Source of the DNA: Pachyseris speciosa
Lineage: Eukaryota > Cnidaria > Anthozoa > Scleractinia > Pachyseridae
Length of the DNA stretch: 64,000 nt
Assembly (NCBI GenBank): GCA_016490735.1
Contig: JAEMWC010000195.1
Span: forward strand, 60,001-124,000
Direction of reading: 5' to 3'
The notes under the pieces were generated by a model that made no database searches, had not been told where the DNA came from, and was given only the letters and a program-made list of their open reading frames with translations. Below are positions 21,399-50,687 of the stretch, one piece after another (the first letter of the stretch is position 1; each line of letters starts with the position of its first letter). Position numbers and translations under genes: made by a program.

Positions 21399-24300
21399 TA
21401 TTTCTCAACAATAAAAATGGAGGTCAATGGGGGTTGGTGTTTCTAATATTGCTATGGTAACCTTTCATGAAAAAATGGTCTCATAACTTGTTCATCAATG
21501 ATTGGGCATTTCTTTCAAATAATTTATAAAGACTAGTAGTAACAATCCATCAAAGTAAAAGTGCTAGAAAGTGCTTGAAACTGGTGTGAGTCACGTTATT
21601 GTATGGTTAAAAACTAGGATTGCTGATCCCACTGATCACAGTGTTATCAGCAGGGTAACAAAAACGTTTTTAAAGAGTTTCAAAAAATTCATTGAAAGAA
21701 ATTTAAAGCCCCCCTAAATCTTTGATGTTATATAAGTTGGCTCTTATCCCCATGAGTCCACTGTGAATACTGTCATATAAATGAAATTGAAATAAAAGGC
21801 AAGAATTGTGTTAAACAACATCCATTTGGCAAATGAGTGATTTTTTGTGATTATACACACCACATTTGCAATATCAGGATCAGCTCCATTCTGCAGTAGC
21901 TGCTCCACAGCATCCAGTTGACCCTGACATGCGGCAAATGATAATGCTGTTTCACCAGTGGGACTACATATTGTGGCATCTGCACCACTCTGCAGCAGTA
22001 CAGTTATGGTTGCTTTCTAGAATTTAAGCCAATTAAACTTGATCAATGATAAAAATAATTTGACAATTAAACCATCCAAAAGTAATGCAACCTGTAGTGA
22101 TTAAATATACTTTAAATATAACCCTGAAAAGATTATCCAGGAAATCTGTTCTAGAAAACACCCTAAAGCACCTTCAATCAATTTTTTTTAATTCTTTTTC
22201 TTTTGGGGAGAGGGGGGGAGGGGGATTCCATTTTCCTTAAAAACATTTTCTAAAAGTAAATTAAAATTGGCTTGCAAGACTTCCTGTCTTCAATAATGTT
22301 ACACCATTTCAAATAATGAATGTAATTAAAACGGCCAGTTTTTTGAGTGACAAAGTATAAGGCACAAAATGCAGAGTTAATAAGGGTAAAAAGCAAGTCA
22401 CAGATTTTGCAAGGGGCTGGAGAATAATGAAATTTTCAAAAGTTTGTGCAAGGTTGAGACTACCGGTAACTAAATTTCTGCCAGCCTAGAGTTTTTTAGC
22501 TTTCCAAGAGAAACTAAGATGCTGAGCTCACCCTTTAACAAACCACAGACTCAGAGACTCATTAAATTTGACTGACAATTTGCAAAGTGCATAAACTTCA
22601 AAACAACCATTCACCACCTCTTAATATACAAAACTGCCAGCAAACATATTTTCTGGTTTAGCTAAAATCGCTCAAATTTGGACATAAAATGAAATGGTTT
22701 AGTGCATAGAGTTAACAATTCAGAATTTCATCGGATTTGAAAGCCTGGTTACCTGTCTATGAGCTGCTGCCCAAGCAAGTGGAGTCAGACCTGTTTTATC
22801 TACAGCATTAACATCTGTTCCTGCAAAGAAACAAAATACAAAATATGTTCAATTATCTTGAACTGGGAGTCATACATCTCTTAGGTGCTAAAATGTGGCA
22901 AGGGCCACCATCTTCAAACATGATTTCTGGAAATTTTCGTTCCGATCTGAATGGATTGATTCGGCTCAGCTGTAAATGTTTTGGAACCGATAAAGTCTCT
23001 ATCCATTTTTTGGGAAATTTCATCCAGCAATTTTGGTAGAATGGATCCCACCCTAACTATTGGGTAAATTTAAAGTAAAACTGTTTAACTACATATCTTT
23101 TCACAGCAAGAAAAAGTTTATTAACCCATTGACTACTGAGCATTTTGCCAAAAAAAACCTTTTGAAGCTTGTCGAGCCGTTTTCTGGCCAGATTCTAGCT
23201 AAAAAGAACCAAAACTGCCCAAACCTCTGTTTGCTGGTGGAGTTCATTGTGCCCTTCTGTTCCTGATGCTTAATATTAGCTTTCCAAGATCAGACATGCA
23301 CAGAAAACAAAAGTTTCGCTGCCCCCTCTCCGTCTACCTTTCGCCTTCTCTCTTCCCGTTTTCTTTCGCTTTTCTTGCCTCACTTTCTTTTTCTCTTGCT
23401 GGGCATTTTCTGGGCTTTCTTTCGGTGGGAAAAGATTTGTGGATAACTTTTTTAGGATCATAGGATTTGGTGGAAGGAAGTGCTGGTGGGTAGTGGAACA
23501 AGATTTTCATTCAAATTTTCGGCTCAACGTCACCTGGTTTTTTCATATTTTCTCCGGCCTGTTTGACGGAATGATGCTCATTTGGGTATGGTTTGAAAGT
23601 TAAGATCTCTTCCCCCTACACATGCTACATGTAAAAGTTGTCCATGAGCATTAAAACTGATGACGTCACAAGTGGTACATGGGACATGGTTCTGTCCGGC
23701 CGGTTTTGGCTGGCACGGGTGCCAATGGGTTAACAATAGTTTGTAATTATTTAATTAAACACACCTTTGTCAATTTCCTCTCTAATCTTTGCAATTTCAC
23801 CCTGTGCAGCTAGAAAATGTAGTGAGGGATCTAAAAACAACAAAAGTACTAAATCAAGACTTTTAAATCCAAAGAGCACATTATTATGGAGAGTGATGAA
23901 TCATGGCTGTTTTAAACAATACTATCGTATCATTACAGTCAAACCTCAAAGCAGGAACTGCCTATAAGCTCTTTCCAGTATGAGCTCTGAAGCCCTGGAC
24001 GTCATGCAAAAATTATGTTGGTATCAGTTTGTTGCTGGTTATTGCCCTTACTGAGTAAGAAAGAGGAGGTGAACAGGAAGTCTGAACTTCCTTTCTCCGG
24101 CCTATACCTTCTACTTTCAGTTCCCACCCTAATAATTCATTTCTTAACACTTCTCTGTGTCTTAACCTTTTGCAACTATTAAGAAATGTAATTTGCAATT
24201 TTTGGAAATATTATTTTTTCCTCAGCAGGTTCCCTGAACTGTTTAGATCCTAGTTCCCACCCTCCAGCCTGCTTTACACCCAGGTGCTTGCCCCCATGTT

Positions 24301-25047
24301 CCTGCCACTGCAGTGTTCACAAGGTCTTGAGTATCTGTCTCATGAGAAGTTGGCAATAATATTTCTTTCTTCTCTAAGACTCCTGCATGTATTTCAATTT
24401 TCTTTTATCAATTTGTTTTAATTGAATTTGCTGAAGGGTATAGAATGGTATATCAGAAATGATGTGCCTTGTTACATATTAACTGAGTTTCAAATCCTTG
24501 GGCTTGCTAGGGTTTTGAATGTCACAAAGTTTTGAATTTTGATTATCTGGATCTCAGAGTCTTGTAAATTGTATGTGGTCTTAGCTTGAAGCTCAACTGG
24601 TCTTGAGTTAAATTCTATTATCATCAATAAATAACCAAAACATAATGAATGAGAACAATTGTAAGTATGTAATTAAGCTACATGATTCAGATCTGGAGCA
24701 ATCTCAGCCTCTATAACTATTGGAGATTTCATATCTATCAGTCACTTGTTTCAGTACTATTGATTGACCTGACATTTTCTTGCACTTTTGGGATTGGGCT
24801 TGGATCTGATAGAAATACAAAAGTCTGGGTCTCAGATTTTTTTAAAAAAGGCCTCTCAATCTCCCAAAGTCCCGGCTTCACCAATCTATACCCCTATAAG
24901 TAAATCTGCAGGCCCAACCATTGATCAAAAGTAATGTCAAGATCAATTTTAACACTGACTTTTATACTTTAGCTGAGTGATTCATAGCTTACACTGTGCA
25001 GCTGATGCTTCAGTAGTGCTAATGTTTTCCTTCAACTCTTGATCCAG
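19248..25047 (-). CDS. RFXANK/ANKRA2-like ankyrin-repeat protein, partial (six internal exons)
   Basis: Six exons join in frame on the minus strand: 25047-24993, 23830-23765, 22820-22753, 22016-21861, 19880-19814 and 19328-19248. All have GT..AG borders and matching phases. The product contains SLHFLAAQGEIAKI, then ankyrin repeats with TGLTPLAWAAAHRQ, TGETALSFAACQG, GGTPLMYAAFNGYP and EGYTALSLAVGVG. The phrase LAAQGE before the first repeat and the GGTPL(L/M)YA repeat are typical of RFXANK and ANKRA2, adaptors that bind PxLPxI/L-type motifs in partners such as RFX factors, HDACs and megalin. Both the N-terminal exon and the last exon (expected to encode the final helix, VQQVIE-like) were not found. 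Transposon insertions crowd the 3' side. Assignment between RFXANK and ANKRA2 is open, as expected for an invertebrate single ancestor. Confidence 0.85.
20026..20240. repeat. Minisatellite, about 57-bp unit, four copies, in an ankyrin-gene intron
   Basis: The unit contains GTGCTCTTTGAGAGAGAAG, AATCATACCACAGGACACCC and TATCTGTGCATTCC. The copies begin near 20026, 20080, 20130 and 20187. The second is shorter by about 8 bp, and the last two share a T-to-C-type change (CATGCC), showing stepwise duplication. Confidence 0.85.
20630..20900 (+). repeat. tRNA-derived SINE with (TTGAT)n tail
   Basis: The A-box region is GGCGTGATGGTGAGAG and the B box is GGTTCGATTCC (20679-20689). The body includes TTCAAGAGGTTTTTCTCTGG and TTTTCCCCTCTCC, and the tail is TTGATTTGATTTGAT. 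The same family occurs at 58248-58470. It lies in an intron of the ankyrin-repeat gene. Confidence 0.85.
20911..21255. mobile_element. TIR element with duplicated right end
   Basis: The left end ATCGTATCTATAACAAAATT matches, inverted, AATTTGTTATAGATACGAT, which occurs twice in tandem on the right (about 21193 and 21237) within a duplicated unit of about 44 bp. Inside, GTAATTGGACACCTGTAATT-like words and CACGTGG form a further palindrome (about 20985-21060). Confidence 0.65.
21253..21395. repeat. 143-bp palindromic MITE
   Basis: AGTAATTGGACC and ACAATTCAGGGAGTAATCGC on the left are mirrored by GCGATTACTCCCTGAATTGT and GGTCCAATTACT on the right, around the small loop palindrome GCGCTTCGCGC. 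It abuts the duplicated unit of the preceding element. Confidence 0.7.
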
Positions 25048-25580
25048 CTGCATGGACACAAATAAGTCAGATTAACAAATAACAAACCATTTACATTCTG
25101 TATGATTTCATAAAATAATATCAATGAGAATGAAGTTTAAAATCAATGTCAAATGTACTAACAGCAAATTCTTCCATCTCAGTGAGTGTATGTGTTTTGG
25201 TTCAATTTATCCTTGGTTTTTCTCCCCTCCATGGGGTGGGGGGGACTCCCTATAATGGCCTATACAGGGCCATGTCCCTTGTAGTGAGTTAACAAGATAC
25301 TGTTTTTCATAAAATCCCAAATTTTATCTATGTAATCATAATTACATTAACATAATAAATTTCTCTTATAATTTTTTTTTCTTCTAAACACCTATTTAAG
25401 TTTTCAATGGAAATCATCTGCTGTGAGTAATATAATATGGTCACTTAAATGTCAAAACTATGGTGTGTATGTTGGAGGTAACATCGTTTTCAGGTTGATT
25501 TGTTCCAATCCAGGTTGTTTGGTTTTAATCTTAAGAGTAATGTGTTCCAACCTAAGTTATTAAGTAATATTTTTGTTTCA

Positions 25581-25718
25581 ATGCAGCAAGCTTGGCACAC
25601 AAGAACCACGCCTATGACAAATGACGATACGAGACCAACCTTTAATCCAGTTGCCATCTCTTTTGTTGAAGAACACCTTGAAACTCTCTTAACTGAAGCT
25701 GGACCTGACTGGGAAAAG
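25581..25718 (+). CDS. Possible orphan coding exon between the two divergent genes
   Basis: From ATG at 25581 the frame reads MQQAWHTRTTPM, then FNPVAISFVEEHLETLL and a GPDWEK end, directly followed by GTGGGC, a usable splice donor. The ATG is itself inside a good acceptor (TTTTTGTTTCAATGCAG). The composition is protein-like, but I recognise no family and see no partner exons on the plus strand. On the opposite strand the same DNA also has an acceptor (CACCTTTTCCCAG) and could be a 5' exon of the ankyrin gene. It is reported as uncertain for both strand and reality. Confidence 0.3.
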
Positions 25719-26291
25719 GTGGGCTCTAAAGCAAGGAAATGTGACATACTTAAACTTAAAAAAAATAATCAATTAATAAAAAAAAAAACGAAGGAAAAAG
25801 ACAAGAGATGTCAAAAATCTGCAAGATTGCTAAAGAAGTCATTTTTTGTAATGACTGTTGAATTTCAGTTTGAAAACAGCTAAAAGAGAACAATATTTGG
25901 GTATTTAGCGTCCGTAACTCTACAGCTTTTGGGCTAAAACATCATAATAGCTTGCTGGCCTTCTAGTAGATCGATGCGATTAGTCGCAGCAACAAGTTGT
26001 AAAGCTTTTTTCAAAACTTTTCACTTGCTCATTCATTGAGCTCATTGTCTGGCAACACGTGTTGTGGGGTGTTGATACCTGTTGCTAATACTGCTGCTAC
26101 TTCTTGATCAGGCTCAAGGTGGGGAGATAGTTTATCCTGTGGCTCTCCCTGTGGCTCCTGTCTGCCTAGCATTATAACCAAGACGTAAAAAAAAAGCGCA
26201 ACACAACAAAGATATAAAATTGTTCATAAATAAATCTTCTCGGCTGAATCTTCGACCGAGGAAGGACTGGGCCTGTAGAGTGACATTTCCA

Positions 26292-26299
26292 TGACGTCA
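26292..26299. promoter_or_regulatory. CRE/ATF palindrome TGACGTCA in the presumed SFSWAP promoter
   Basis: A perfect TGACGTCA sits about 170 bp upstream of the chosen SFSWAP start codon, in the gap between two divergently transcribed genes. Such sites are common in promoters of this kind. There is no direct evidence of use, and no TATA box was seen nearby. Confidence 0.35.
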
Positions 26300-26471
26300 C
26301 ATCCGTAACATCCCACAAATCATCATTCTGTGAACGCCATGTTTGCTGTGACTGTGATTCTGTGATAGAAAGTTAGGAAGTTTTCAGTCAAGCTATGGAT
26401 TTTGAGAAGACTTGTTTCATTTGTTTGGAACGTTCTTCTCATGCTGGCCACTTTTGACCAATATTTGGGTC

Positions 26472-44949
<18,478 letters not shown>

Positions 44950-45271
44950 TATGTTTGAACTGGCAGTTGTGTTGGTGTGGCTGCTTCACGTCTCACATGC
45001 TAGTTCTTCCCCCATCCTCATTCTGTTGAGTTGAGTCTCAGTGGAGAAACATAGGAAGCTACAGCCTTGGCAGCTTGTGGTAGAAATACCAAGGAATTCA
45101 GTTAATTTGGTGCCAGAATAAACAGACTCCAAGACTGGGTTGAAAAGCGTTTTGTAAAAGTAACGAAAATAGTGTCTGTAAACTACATACATTCTCTTCT
45201 TCAGTACTTGTAAATAACAAGAAATTCATAAGGGTTATTTTCGAGCAGAAAACATACTAATTTAACAAAGA

Positions 45272-45277
45272 AATAAA
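45272..45277 (+). terminator. Candidate SFSWAP polyadenylation signal AATAAA
   Basis: A canonical AATAAA lies about 320 bp after the SFSWAP stop codon, a normal 3' UTR length. No other AATAAA was noticed closer to the stop. Confidence 0.45.
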
Positions 45278-45476
45278 CCACAGTTTGAAAAATTGAGTTC
45301 CTGAGTTCCACTTAAACCCTGTTAAATGGCCATATGGTCAAATTATTGGTGGTTGTTGGAAGATTGCAGACCTTCACATTTTGGAATCTCTGAGGTCCTA
45401 AATTTCGTTCTCAGTTCTCTCACAGTCTATCAAGAGTGTTTGAAACTGGGTACGAGATTGCATCGCATGAACATAC

Positions 45477-45798
45477 ATACATACATACATACATACATAC
45501 ATACATACATACTTATCCTCTCCCCGTCGGGGCTTTTCAGGGATAGTTTACATCACTGGCCGGGGACTTGACCAGACTGCTTGTGCAGTTTACAATTAAT
45601 GAAGTAACTAATGAGTGCCCCCGTAATGTAGATATCAAGGACAGACACTAGGGGTGGTCACAGCCAGAGTTTTGTTACGTCCCTAGTGGTTCTTTTACGT
45701 CCCACAGAATCAGATTAAGTGAAAGTACTGTGAGACGGGGCCTACGGTTTATCGTCCTTATCCGAGAAGACTAGAAAGTCTAACCATTTGCAGATGTC

Positions 45799-45834
<36 letters not shown>

Positions 45835-45925
45835 AGACCCTGAGTGTTGGTCCGGCCGGGGTTAGAACCCACGACCTCCCGCATGGTAGTCCGATGCTCT
45901 ACCACTGAGCTAACCGGTCTGCGGA
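45477..45925 (-). repeat. tRNA-derived SINE, about 450 bp, with (TATG)n tail
   Basis: On the minus strand it begins CAGACCGGTTAGCTCAGTGG (A box) and carries a B-box-like GGTTCTAACCC. It continues through GGACCAACACTCAGGG to CCCGACGGGGAGAGGATAAG and ends in a (TATG)n tract seen as CATA repeats at 45470-45512. A diverged relative is at 38250-38690. Confidence 0.85.
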
Positions 45926-46091
45926 AGAACATATACATATAACCTGGCAATTTTCCCATGAAATAACTAGTATATTACAATGCACCTATCAATGTTACCC
46001 CCCGGGGGGGGGGGTGTATCGGGCTAACCACGGAAATTTGATTGTGATATCTGTCTCCAGGGTAGGGATTTTGAACGTGCGTGATGTCCCC

Positions 46092-46258
46092 TAGTCTGTT
46101 CCAGGCGTTCAGATAGTAAACGAAAACTGGAAAACTGGAGCGGAGCTTGTGACTCCCGTCCAAAGCGCCCTCCATTTTTCAGCACAATTATTTTCGCCTT
46201 GCCTTACTGGTACTATCGCGCCCCGTTTTATACTATCTGAACGCCTGGATCAGGCTAG
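46092..46258. mobile_element. 167-bp MITE with CTAGTCTGTTCCAGGCG ends
   Basis: CTAGTCTGTTCCAGGCGTTC followed by AGATAGTA is mirrored by TACTATCTGAACGCCTGG and ATCAGGCTAG. There is no coding content. A run of C then G at about 46000-46013 lies just outside. Confidence 0.75.
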
Positions 46259-47274
46259 GTGCATAAGGCAAATGAGTGGTGGTCTGGTAACCCCCCGCGT
46301 AGACGTTCTTTTGGCTTTCTTTTGGCTAGTTACGCGATCTCTAAAGAACGTTGCGTGGGAGGCTAAAAATAGCGTTGCATTCGACAGGAAATTTTTGGAA
46401 GTAAAAGAGTAAGCAAATCCCAGTCTTTCTCCGCTTGATTGGAAGAAAATCCAAGGGTCTTTGTTTTCGAGGAACGAGGGTTTTTAGAAAGTGAATATAG
46501 AAGACCTTTTCAGAACTTGCAGTTTAATCTCGAGATTTCATTTGGAAAGTGAACCGCTGCGAAATTGCTTTGAATCACAATTTCTCGGAACTCCGTGGGG
46601 AGTACTGGGGAATGACTCACTTGATACAGCTATATAGCAAGGGAAAGTTATCTAAGCTTAATTATATGCTTAAGCTTCCCTTAAGCTTTTACTATTAATA
46701 AGCACAGAAATTCGTATTTTCTTATCATTTATCTCTTGTGCAGCACCAACTACGTTTTTGTGGGCAGACATTTGACGATCAATTGCTATCGAAAATTAGC
46801 TCACAAGGCAAATGAAGCAAATGCTTCAGAGTCAATTTACTTCTGAAGAGAATGCAGCTTTTGAAAAAGTGGGGACAAGGAGGACACAGTCTTAAATTGA
46901 AGACTTGATTGTTGATCTACACCAGCTTGACGCCAAGAAAGAAGCTCTCAAATCTCTAATTTGTTACACTCTCTAGAGTTCCTGTAAGTATTTTTACCGG
47001 ATCGATTGAACATTGCTTTAAGCCAGTTCCTCTGAAATAAAAGTGACAATAGATTTTTGTTCAAACCTTTTCCAGTGAAATTTATAATATGATAAGCAAT
47101 ATGAGAACTTCAATTTTGAAATAATAAAGGGGGGTGCTCATGCTCATGGCTCATTAAGGAGGAGTGAGGCATTTTAAATGCCCCATTTTGCCATTATTTA
47201 ATGCTTATTATAAGAAAATATTTTTAAGTTACTGTAAAATATTTGTGGGCCCAGACAGTCAATACATTGCAGTG
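46259..47274. other. No gene seen
   Basis: Only short, featureless ORFs are present. Part may be the 5' end of the gypsy-like relic that follows, but no primer-binding site or LTR could be identified. Confidence 0.3.
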
Positions 47275-50200
47275 TTGGACAAAGAAGATCTTTACTAAAG
47301 ACTCATGGCCTTTACAGAGGATAACCTCCTTCGCAGCAACAGCATACGTCACCATGGTGAACTCATCGCTGATGATGAGGAGCTCACCCCTTCACTGGAA
47401 AATTTCATCGTACTCACTTGGCTGCGACTTCTCCATCCTGACCTCCTAAATTGGTGAAACAACGATATGGAACTGAGCTTCGTTCTCGCACGCTTGCTTC
47501 AATCAAACCTGAGATTTCTCAAGCCTTCCAGTCTTTACTTGATGAAATTCGTTCTACTGAAGATGCCAAGGTGATGCACACCGCTGCTTCATCCTTCCAC
47601 CGACCCACTATCCCTGCCAAACATTCTACTCACTTTCGCAAACGCTTTAAGTCTTGTCCCCTCTGCCAACAAGCCGTCCGTACCGACTACCACCATTACC
47701 TCAGTGAGTGCACGTATTTGCCTGCCAGTGATCGGAAGTTCATCGCGAAAGCTAGACAGATTGCAGGCATTCTTTTTTTTTTTTTTTTTTAATTTAATTT
47801 ATAATCAATTACCTAACTTCACAACATTACGATGCACTAAGTTACGCTACATAACATTATAAAAAAAACATTACATTACATTACCTTTCCATGTTTAAAC
47901 GATTGTTAAAAAAAAGAAAAGGAAACGGTTGATTATGAAATGAAAGAGGAAAAAAAAAAAGGAAAGATGCCCATGGTTTTGCCGATGTGGTACTAATTAA
48001 CTGTTGGATTTCGGTGTATCGTAATGTGAGAAGAAGAGAGAGAAATTTTCTATTTTGGGGGAAGTATTACGTGTTTTGCATACCCAGAGAAAAAATCTGG
48101 CGATCAAAAAGTAGAAGTCTACTCTCTTGTTCTTGTTTGGATTCAATCCTAATACTAGATATGCCGTTAGATTAATAGTATTTGAAAGCTCTCCGCGATT
48201 AACTGCCCATTGCTTAAAATCTTGCCAGAAAAGAGTGGATATGTTACAAGTCCAGAAGAGGTGAATCAGAGACTCCGTATCATTTTGACAAAAAGTGCAC
48301 TGCTCATTATCCTGTAGGTTTATTTTTGTTAAAAAACTATTAGTCGCTAATCTCCTGTGTAGTAACTTAAATTGGAAGACAATTAGTTTTGAGATCCTTG
48401 TACACAGAAAAGATGATCGGTACACTGTGTCCCAATCAATGTTTTCTTGGGTTTCGAGTTTGCAGTCCACGACCCATTTTCTTTGAGCTTCGATCGGTTT
48501 TTTCTGCTTTTTGCCAACGAGAATTTTATATGATAGTCTGTTCGGTTGTCTTGTCTTTAAAAAAGTATCAGTGAAAGTTTCGTAGTTGGTGGTAACACTG
48601 TGTAGGGTTTCTTTGTTGCTTTTCCATAAGGCTTTAATCGCTGATATCACTCCTTGGAAAGTAAGAAAATTTGTTTTGATATTGAAACGTTCTGTAAAGT
48701 CTAAAAAAGATAAAAAATTCCTCGTATCTTTCATCAGATGACCCACGTTTCTAACTCCTTTTGAAGACCATGATCTATAGTGTATGGGTTTGTTTCCGAC
48801 TCGTATAAGAGAGTTTTGCCAGAGATTTTGCGCTTTTAGCTGCTCAATGGAGAAAATGTTAGCCTCATATTTGATGTCCGTCCAGATTCGTAGAATTTCT
48901 GAAATAAAGGTATCCGATATTTTGAAGTATTTTGATAAATCTTCTTTGCTAAGGTTGCCTCGAAAAATTTCCTCACCACCAAAACGTTGTAATTCCACAT
49001 CAAAAAAAGTTTCCATTTTCCATGATTTTCTGAGTCTAAATATTTTGTTATCCAACTTGACTTGAGAGCTTTGTTGAATAGTTTAATGTCAATCATTCTT
49101 AGCCCTCCATTGCTGTAGTCGCTAATCATAATATCGCGCTTTATTTTGTCACCTTTACCATCCAGATTGCAGGCATTCTAGATTCTGCCGAGTCAGATCC
49201 TGATGATGAACCACAGGATTCCCTGCCCGAACCTACCGGAAACCAGCCAACTTCCAGTGCTCTGCGAGTCCAGGTACGCCAGTCCCCCTACCTAGACACC
49301 TTTTATCGCCACCACCCCGTCCGTCTTACAGTCGATAGTGGTGCTACTGGTAACATGATTCTCTTGTCCACTGTTCAGAAGCTGGGGGTTGAGATTCTTA
49401 AGAGCAGCCAGTCCGCACATCAAGCTGATGGATCATCCCCTTTAAAGGTCATCGGTGAAGCCTTTACCCGTGGAAACCATACGTTGCCGTTTGAGGGTCT
49501 TGTGGTAGAAAATCTGGACGTAGAGGTCCTCGCCGGTACCCCTTTCATGGAGGTCAACGACATCGCTGTTCGTCCCGCCAAACGTCTGATTACTTTCGGA
49601 GATGGTTCCTCTTTTCTATACGGTTCGCCTGCTGACCGACCTCCTCATCAAGCTGCACGTCGCGCAGTACTTCTCCGTGCTCCTGCAACGTCAACCACTA
49701 TATGGCCTGGCGACTATGTTGAGCTGGAGCTTCCACAAAGTTTACCCCATGATTCACTTCATGCGTTGGAACCTCGTATCGACACTCCCCGAGCCCGCCT
49801 TTCAACCACATCAGATCTCTGGCCCCCTCCTGGAATCATTTCTAGCGTTGCAGGCAGAATACGAGTCCCGAATTTAACTAGTGAACCTATTTACCTTAGA
49901 CGCCATGACCATTTTTGCCAAATTAACCCAGTCTTCAGCCCTAGCAGTAATGAGCAGCCTCAATACCCAGCTGTCAACCTTCAACAGCCCATAACCAGCC
50001 CACCTTCACGGCCTGTTACTAACTTCTCGTCAGGCGTACAGCTAGATCCAGCCAATCTTTTACAGCCAAATTTGCAGTCATCTTTTCGCTCCCTCCTACA
50101 TGACTTTGATATTGTTTTCGATCCCACGATTCAAGGTTACGATGATGCCGTTGGTCCTTTGAAGCTAAGGTGAATATGGGCCCAGTTGAACCCCCTCAGC

Positions 50201-50345
50201 GTAAGGGCCGCCTGCCCCAGTACGTCCGGGACAAACTCCAGGATCTTCAGAACAAATTCGATGAGTTGCACAGCGTTGAAAAGATGCAGAGGATATGTGA
50301 CCATGTGGTTGTACAGGGGCACTTTGGGATTGCGTCATTTGCTTG
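47275..50345 (+). pseudogene. Gypsy-like LTR-retrotransposon gag/protease relic, split by a LINE
   Basis: Before the LINE (to 47773) the frames encode a gag-like region with a zinc-binding pattern [19 protein letters not shown]. Immediately after it (from 49180) comes an acidic linker (LDSAESDPDDEP), then an aspartic protease with RLTVDSGATGNMILL as the active-site motif. A long linker follows, with [20 protein letters not shown] and, in a shifted frame after 50166, [17 protein letters not shown]. That phrase marks the start of the reverse transcriptase in this cnidarian gypsy-like group. The reverse transcriptase proper is lost, a frameshift lies at about 50165, and no LTRs were recognised. 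It is a dead copy. Confidence 0.85.
47774..49162 (-). mobile_element. 5'-truncated L1/Tx1-type LINE inserted with a 17-bp target duplication
   Basis: A 1.39-kb insertion is bounded by CAGATTGCAGGCATTCT at 47757-47773 and 49163-49179. On the minus strand it ends in a poly(A) run (T run at 47774-47790). The minus ORF 47997-49055 encodes the C-terminal part of an L1/Tx1-like reverse transcriptase, including the zf-RVT pattern CTFCQNDTESLIHLFWTC. The first 25 codons or so (SNGGLRMIDIKLFNKALKSS) are in another frame, so a one-base slip lies in the T/A homopolymer near 49006. 5' truncation, poly(A) and a long duplication are classic signs of target-primed reverse transcription. The copy appears young. 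Confidence 0.95.
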
Positions 50346-50687
50346 ACCTGTCCCCACTAGGGACAGTCTCTCATTTGCGTTTAAAAGTGGTTTGAAGCAC
50401 AAATAGCGGAATTCTACCTGATGTTTTCTCATATATTTCTCACTTCGTTTGTTTATATAATTTCACTTGTACTGGCAGGCCGCTTCGAGGCCCTGGTATA
50501 ATTGGTATTACAAGTTCATCTTAGTAGGATCTTCCGATTCAGTTAGGTAACCGACTGTTTATTTTTAGTGCGAGACAATGCAGCAACTTAAACTACCTTT
50601 AGCAAGGATGCCGTTGTTCACATTATTGATTTTGCGCCTTTTCTCGGTTAGTAGTCGATTATGATATTAACATTTATTACTTTCAGA
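50346..50687. other. No gene seen
   Basis: No feature recognised between the gypsy-like relic and the following pseudogene. Confidence 0.3.

Noticed and set aside
26412..26471. Upstream Met at 26412 for SFSWAP
   Set aside because: The added residues are hydrophobic and unlike the short hydrophilic N terminus of the family, so the Met at 26472 fits better.
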